A stretch of 64,000 nucleotides of DNA, from the NCBI GenBank assembly GCA_002102555.1, contig MCFL01000072.1, forward strand, positions 58,348 through 122,347, written 5' to 3'. Made by a program: the position numbers and the translations under genes. This DNA is from Catenaria anguillulae PL171 (taxonomy: Eukaryota > Blastocladiomycota > Blastocladiomycetes > Blastocladiales > Catenariaceae). A model generated the notes under the pieces. It saw only the letters and a list, made by a program, of their open reading frames with translations, had not been told where the DNA came from and searched no databases. Below, in pieces: positions 59,001 through 64,000 of this stretch (position 1 is the stretch's first letter; each line of letters opens with the position of its first letter).

Positions 59001-62000
59001 AACCCTACATTGACAATCCCGATTTTGCCGTTGAGGTCATTAGCAAGGTCAGTAAAGCCGCCACGTCCATTTGCGCCTGGGTCCGAGCCATGGAAAAGTA
59101 CTATTGGGTGTCGCGATCGATTGAACCCAAGCGAGCTCGACTCAAGGAAGCACAAGACTCGCTTGAAGTGACGCTCAAGACGGTCGCCGAGCTCCGGCAA
59201 AAGCTCAAGGAGGCCGAGATCAACATCAACGAGATGGAAAAGAAGTACCTCGAGTCGGTTGCAAAGAAGGAAGAGCTGGGTCGCAAAGTGGCGAGTGCAA
59301 CGTCAAGCTCGGTCGTGCGGGCAAGCTCATCTCGGGTCTGGGCAGTGAGCGTGTCCGTTGGTCGGCGTCCGTCGAAAACTTTGACATTCAGCTGCAAAAC
59401 ATTGTTGGTGACGTGCTGCTGGCGGCGGGGACCATTGCTTACTTGGGCCCATTCACGACCGAATACCGTCAAGCGCTGCTCAAGGAATGGGGACTTTGCC
59501 TGAGCAAGCTAGGCATTCCTCACTCGCCCACCACGTCGCTCATGGAAGTCTTGGGGGACTCTTCGGTTGTCCGCACCTGGGAAATTGCTGGTTTGCCCAA
59601 GGACTCGCTCTCGCGTGAAAACGCGCTCATTTCCTTCAACTCACGCCGGTGGTCACTTTTTATTGACCCGCAGGGGCAAGCCAACAAGTGGGTCCGCAAC
59701 ATGGAAAAGGACAATGGGCTCGACATTATTAAGCTCAGCGACCGCGATTACCTGCGCACGCTCGAAAACAGTATCCGATTCGGCAAGCCGTGTCTGCTCG
59801 AGAATGTGGAAGAAAAGCTCGACGCGGCCTTGGAGCCTGTGCTGTTGCGTCAAACATTCAAGCAGAACGGCAACACTGTCATCAAACTCGGTGACAATGT
59901 GCTACCTTATCACAACGACTTTAAGCTGTACATCACCACCAAGTTGCCAAACCCACACTACTCGCCTGAAATCTCGGCCATTGTCACCCTGCTCAACTTT
60001 ACTCTGGCTGCATCGGGTCTGGAGGATCAACTGCTTGCAATCGTCGTGGCCAATGAGCGGCCTGATCTCGAGGAAGCCAAGAACCAGCTCATGTTGACCA
60101 ACGCTCAAATGAAAAAGGAGTTGCAAGAGATTGAGGACAAGATCTTGTACCTGCTCTCGTCCGTGCAAGGCAGCCCCGTCGACGACGAGCGTCTCATTGA
60201 CACTTTGGCGGCGTCCAAGCTGACCTCGTCGGAAATCACAGCAAAGGTTGCCCAAGCCGAAATCACTGAGCGCGACATTGACTCGACCCGTCTTGGATAC
60301 GTGCCCGTAGCTGTCCGCACCCGTATCTTGTTCTTTTGCATCACGGAAATGTCGCGCATCGACCCCATGTATCAGTACTCGCTTGGCTGGTTCATGAACA
60401 TCTTTTCGTCGGCGCTCAAAATGTCGGAAAAGTCGACCGACCTGGCACAGCGCTTGAGCAACATCATTGAGTACTTTACCTTTTCTCTCTACTCGAACGT
60501 ATGCCGCAGTTTGTTTGAGCGTCACAAGTTGCTCTTTTCGTTCCTCCTTGGCGTCCGTATCTTGCTCAACGACAACAAGGTCAACATTGACGATTTCAAG
60601 TTTCTGGTCACGGGCAGTGCGCCAACGCCTGGTGGTGGTGGAGCAAGCGGGAATGGCGGAGGCGGCAGTGGCGGTCATGGCGGTAAAGTACAAGCTGTGT
60701 TGCCAAATCCGGCGAAGGAATGGCTCACAGAAATGTCGTGGACCGATATTCAAACGCTGGGTCACCTCGAAAGCTACTCGGGCATTGCCGAAGACTTTTG
60801 CTTGCAGCCCAACGAGTATCGCCGGCTGTTTGACAGCCCCACACCGCATCTCGAACCACTGCCCGGGCAATGGGATACCAAACTTGACCAGTTCCAAAAG
60901 TTGTTGCTGTACCGATGCATTTGCCCTGATCGCATGGTGGCGGCTATTCAGCAGTTTGTCGGCAAGACGTTGGGCGATCGATTCATTGAGCCGCAAACAT
61001 CCGAGTTCAGCGCGCTATACAAGGAGAGTTCGCCGTGGACGCCACTCATTTTCGTCCTATCGCCTGGTGCGGACCCCGCCAACAACCTGTACAAGTTTGC
61101 CGAGGAGATGAAGTTTACCAAAAAGTTGCAGTCCGTATCACTCGGCCAAGGCCAAGGCCCGCGTGCTGAAGCGCTCCTGCGAGAAGGGATGGAAAAGGGA
61201 TTGTGGGTCTTGCTGCAAAACTGCCACTTGGCGCCATCGTGGATGCCGAGTTTGGACAAGCTCGTTGATGCAATCACACCCGACAAGGTCCATCGCGATT
61301 TCCGCTTGTGGCTCACGAGTATGCCGACCCCCAAGTTCCCCGTCTCAATTCTGCAAAACGGCGTCAAGATGACGATTGAGCCGCCCAACGGCATCAAGGC
61401 CAACTTGCTGCGAACGTACGCGTCACTCAACGACGAGTTTCTCGAAGATTGCACCAAGGCGCAAGAGTGGAAGAAGCTCTTGTTTGCACTTGCGCTGTTT
61501 CACGCCATCTTGCAAGAGCGCCGCAAGTTTGGCCCGCTTGGTTGGAACATCAGCTATGAGTTTACCGAGGGCGACCACCGAATCTGTGTCCGCCAGCTGC
61601 AAATGTTCCTCAACGAGTACAAGGAGATTCCGTACAAGGTCCTCAACTACACCACTTGGTCTGTCAACTATGGTGGTCGTGTCACGGACGATTGGGACCG
61701 CCGGCTCATCATGAACATTCTGGCCGATTACTACAACCCGCAAGCGCTCATTGACGGGTACAAGTTTTCGCCGACCTGCGACATTTACTCGCAGTTACCA
61801 GCGACCAACATCAACGGCTATCGCGCCTACATTCGCTCGCTGCCACTCAACGACCCGACCGACATATTCTGCATGCACAGCAACGCCAACATTTCATTTG
61901 CGCAAAAGCAGACATTTACGCTGTTTGAGACATTGACGACGCTTATGCCGAGATCTGGTGGTGGAAAGGGCGGATCGAGTCGCGAGGAGCAGCTTGTGGG

Positions 62001-62902
62001 CGTTTGCGAGTCAATCGTGACTCGCGTCAGCCGACCGTTGGATGTGGAGGCGGTCATGAAGAAGTACCCAACGGATTACAAGGAGTCCATGTCGACGGTA
62101 CTGGTACAAGAAGTGGTTCGATACAACCGGGTTCTCAAGCTGGTCCACTCGTCGTTGCAAGACCTCATCAAGGCGTGCAAGGGTGTGGTTGTCATGTCGG
62201 AGCAGCTCGACGCCATGGCCAACAGCATGTCAGTCAACCAAGTGCCGGGCAATTGGGCTGCTCGAGCGTACCCGTCGCTCAAGCCGTTGGGTTCGTGGGT
62301 CAACGATTTGGTGGCTCGCATTGACTTTCTCAAGCAATGGATCGACCACGGGATTCCGTCCGTATTTTGGATATCTGGCCTGTATTTCCCACAAGCTTTC
62401 CTTACTGGGTACGTCTAACATTGCTCACATTTTCTCATCTCATGTTGAGCCTCTACCTGACTTGCCCCTGATTTTCCTTTAGGACCATGCAAAACTATGC
62501 CCGCAAATACCAAATTCCGATCGACAAACTCGCGTACGGCTTTCACGTTGTCAAGGAGCCGTGGGAATCCATAAAAAAGCGGCCCGAGGATGGGTGCTAC
62601 ATTCGCGGCCTACTCATTGAAGGCGCACGATGGGATGCCGACGCTCAAGCCCTTGCCGAGTCTCGGCCAAAGGAGCTCTACACGACATGGCTGTCATTTG
62701 GCTGCTGCCCGTGCAAAATCGGACAAAGCCCAAAGCGGGCATCTACGATTGCCCTGTCTACAAGACGCTCACTCGGGCAGGTACACTGTCGACGACGGGC
62801 CACTCAACAAATTTCATTTTGACCATCGAGTTGCCTTCGGCGCATCCTCAGTCGCACTGGATCAAGCGAGGGGTTGCGCTTGTGTGCTCGGGCAATTGGT
62901 AA
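50074..62902 (+). CDS. DNAH1: Axonemal inner-arm dynein heavy chain, DNAH1 type
   Basis: This is a roughly 4,150-aa motor of single-headed inner-arm dynein in the flagellum. The tail has LPLHAFDNTDFEARHYMEWL and FLAEDARVFAHRI, both specific to DNAH1. The motor has P-loops GPAGTGKTETTKD (AAA1, about 54889), GPTGGGKTSCYR (AAA2, 55730), GPTGTGKTVAVQ (AAA3, 56686) and GVGGSGRQSLARL (AAA4, 57727). The coiled-coil stalk and microtubule-binding domain span about 58480-59330. The C-terminal end is GIYDCPVYKTLTRAGTLSTT, then HWIKRGVALVCSGNW. A 74-bp intron lies at 62409-62482, another near 50710-50726. Single-base -1 slips occur near 50600, 53777, 58372, 58462, 59290 and 62690, each within otherwise conserved sequence; one more or an intron lies near 51080. 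A Gly-rich insert (about 60630-60680) is absent from human DNAH1. The N-terminal exon structure before 50580 is unsure. Confidence 0.93.
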
Positions 62903-63284
62903 TCGTTCTCCTTGTTGGTGTATTTATGCTTTTGCGCTTTCGTTTGTTTTGCTGTTGCACACTTGATAGTCGGTGGATTTCACTCATGCGTTTGTTTTGA
63001 TTTTGACGCTTCCAGCCAGCTGACAGTTGTTGCCATGGTAAAGGAAAGGGTTAATCGGAATTGTAAGGATGGACCGGGCAGATTCGTTCAAGAGATGGAT
63101 TAGAATCATGCGGGGCTAAGAAATCAGACCAAAAATGTGGAAAACAGTAGCAAGACTAGTGCAAACGACCAAAAACGTTGGATGGATAACAAAAATGTAC
63201 AAATGGTTGCACTAGAGAGCAAAAGTGTACATCCCGTTCTAGTAAAATGACATCGGCGGCGGCAACGCAGCCAAGTGCACACGA
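62903..63284. other. Convergent intergenic region
   Basis: 382 bp, T-rich then A-rich, holding the 3' flanks of DNAH1 and the next gene. Nothing else is seen. Confidence 0.5.
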
Positions 63285-64000
63285 TTACGCCCGCTGCTCT
63301 GGCGGCGTGGTCGCAAACTCGACGCCCGTGCTCGGCGACGGAATGATTTGGTCCTTGAGCGACCCGAGAACTTGTCCTGTCACTGCCGGCGCCGGCGCGC
63401 CTCCTCTGATATTGGTCTTTGCATCTGACGGCGGGCGGACGGGTGGCGCAGGCGATACGGGGGACTGCAATCCCGATGGGACACTGACCCATGCCATTGA
63501 TCCACGAGTCAGTGAGTCAAACTTTTGGTAACCCGACATGATTGAAGCCCGGTTGGATGGTGCACTTGGAAGTGGCGAGGATGGCTCGGGTTCTTGGGAT
63601 TCGAGTGAGCGGGGCTCAGAGACGGCCAGTGGCGAGGATTTGGGTGGCGAGACTCCATTGTTCGGGGTTCCCGCGGCAGTCACCCCCGCAGCAGCAGCAG
63701 CAGCAGCGGCCGCAGACGCGGACGACAAGGTGCGAGTTCTTGAAATGGCGGACATGGGCACTGAGCCGGCCGAGGAGGACGACGGCCGACGGCCCGAGAA
63801 GTCGTCGGTGGACGATGACGACATGATTGACGAACGTGGTGAATGTGCCAGCATCACAGACCCACGAGTCAGCGCGACGGGATCGATGATGAGATCGTCC
63901 GCCTCTTCGCTCGAGTGGCGCGAGAGCGATGATGCCGTGTACGGGCTGTCGGCCGTGCGTTGTCGCGGCGGAAGCGCCGATGTGTTGACCGACAACCGCA
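63285..64000 (-). CDS. Ser/Pro/Ala-rich protein, 5' end beyond the window
   Basis: The frame is open from the window edge to a stop at 63285. It encodes at least 238 residues with no recognised domain. The sequence is dominated by Ser/Pro/Ala, with a ten-Ala run (about 63692-63721) and two similar short motifs, LTRGSVMLAHSP and LTRGSMAWVSVP, suggesting internally repeated phosphosites (SRHSSEE, SPRSSIMSSSSTDDFSGRRP). It is probably the disordered tail of a larger regulatory protein. Confidence 0.55.
   Translation of the reverse strand, partial: RLSVNTSALPPRQRTADSPYTASSLSRHSSEEADDLIIDPVALTRGSVMLAHSPRSSIMSSSSTDDFSGRRPSSSSAGSVPMSAISRTRTLSSASAAAAAAAAAGVTAAGTPNNGVSPPKSSPLAVSEPRSLESQEPEPSSPLPSAPSNRASIMSGYQKFDSLTRGSMAWVSVPSGLQSPVSPAPPVRPPSDAKTNIRGGAPAPAVTGQVLGSLKDQIIPSPSTGVEFATTPPEQRA

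Noticed and set aside
1-64000. Viral, LTR-type or other mobile elements, CRISPR arrays, rRNA
   Set aside because: No reverse transcriptase, integrase, transposase, capsid-like frame, long terminal repeats, regularly spaced repeats or rRNA-like sequence was seen.

Overview
The window is eukaryotic nuclear DNA. It is packed with short-intron genes on both strands. Introns that can be placed exactly are 54-112 bp, with GT...AG ends and matching phases. The gene set is opisthokont, probably a zoosporic (flagellated) fungus such as a blastocladiomycete or chytrid, or a close protist relative. The pointers are a DNAH1-type axonemal dynein heavy chain, a CCDC42/CFAP73-type flagellar coiled-coil protein, an MFI/C11orf65-like protein, a fungal-style cation/proton antiporter, a VHC1/SLC12A9-like transporter, and a PHD-JmjC demethylase. 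I cannot name the species from sequence alone.

Layout. 1-2 kb: the 3' part of an MFI/C11orf65-like gene, then a NEK-like kinase. 2-6.9 kb (-): a UBR1-type N-recognin E3 ligase that seems to lack the UBR box. 7.2-8.3 kb: eIF3j. 9-10.7 kb: two poorly resolved loci. 10.8-13 kb: a PHD-JmjC histone demethylase. 14.6-16.4 kb: a concentrative nucleoside transporter. 17.2-20.4 kb: an SLC12-like cation-chloride cotransporter. 20.5-21.7 kb (-): an SLC35F1/F2-like transporter. 23-25.8 kb: three unrecognised genes. 27-28.4 kb (-): a CPA1/NHA-like antiporter with an altered ion site. 28.7-29.9 kb (-): an F-box-like protein. 30.2-31 kb: an unknown protein. 31.4-33.7 kb (-): a Myb/SANT protein rich in Gln and Ala. 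34-34.6 kb: MOG1/RANGRF. 35-37.6 kb (-): an FHA-GAF-class III cyclase. 38-40 kb: TAF5. 40.1-41.3 kb (-): CCDC42/CFAP73. 41.6-47.5 kb: a tandem array of three rhodopsin-like GPCR genes. 47.8-48.9 kb (-): COQ2. 50-62.9 kb: DNAH1. 63.3-64 kb (-): the 3' end of a Ser/Pro/Ala-rich protein.

The most interesting parts are the GPCR array, which was born by duplication of a divergent CCDC42/GPCR promoter region, and the bacterial-looking FHA-GAF-cyclase next door. With two inner-dynein-arm-related genes in the same 28 kb, they suggest (inference only) a neighbourhood relevant to zoospore sensing and motility.

Quality caveat. Nearly every long conserved gene here carries one or more apparent -1 frame breaks, and most are cured by adding one base to a short run of G or C. 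At least five lie in DNAH1, where the surrounding protein is otherwise highly conserved. This looks like systematic under-calling of homopolymers in the assembly rather than gene death, and all coding coordinates should be read with that in mind. I saw no recognisable viral or LTR-type element, no CRISPR array, and no convincing tRNA or rRNA gene.
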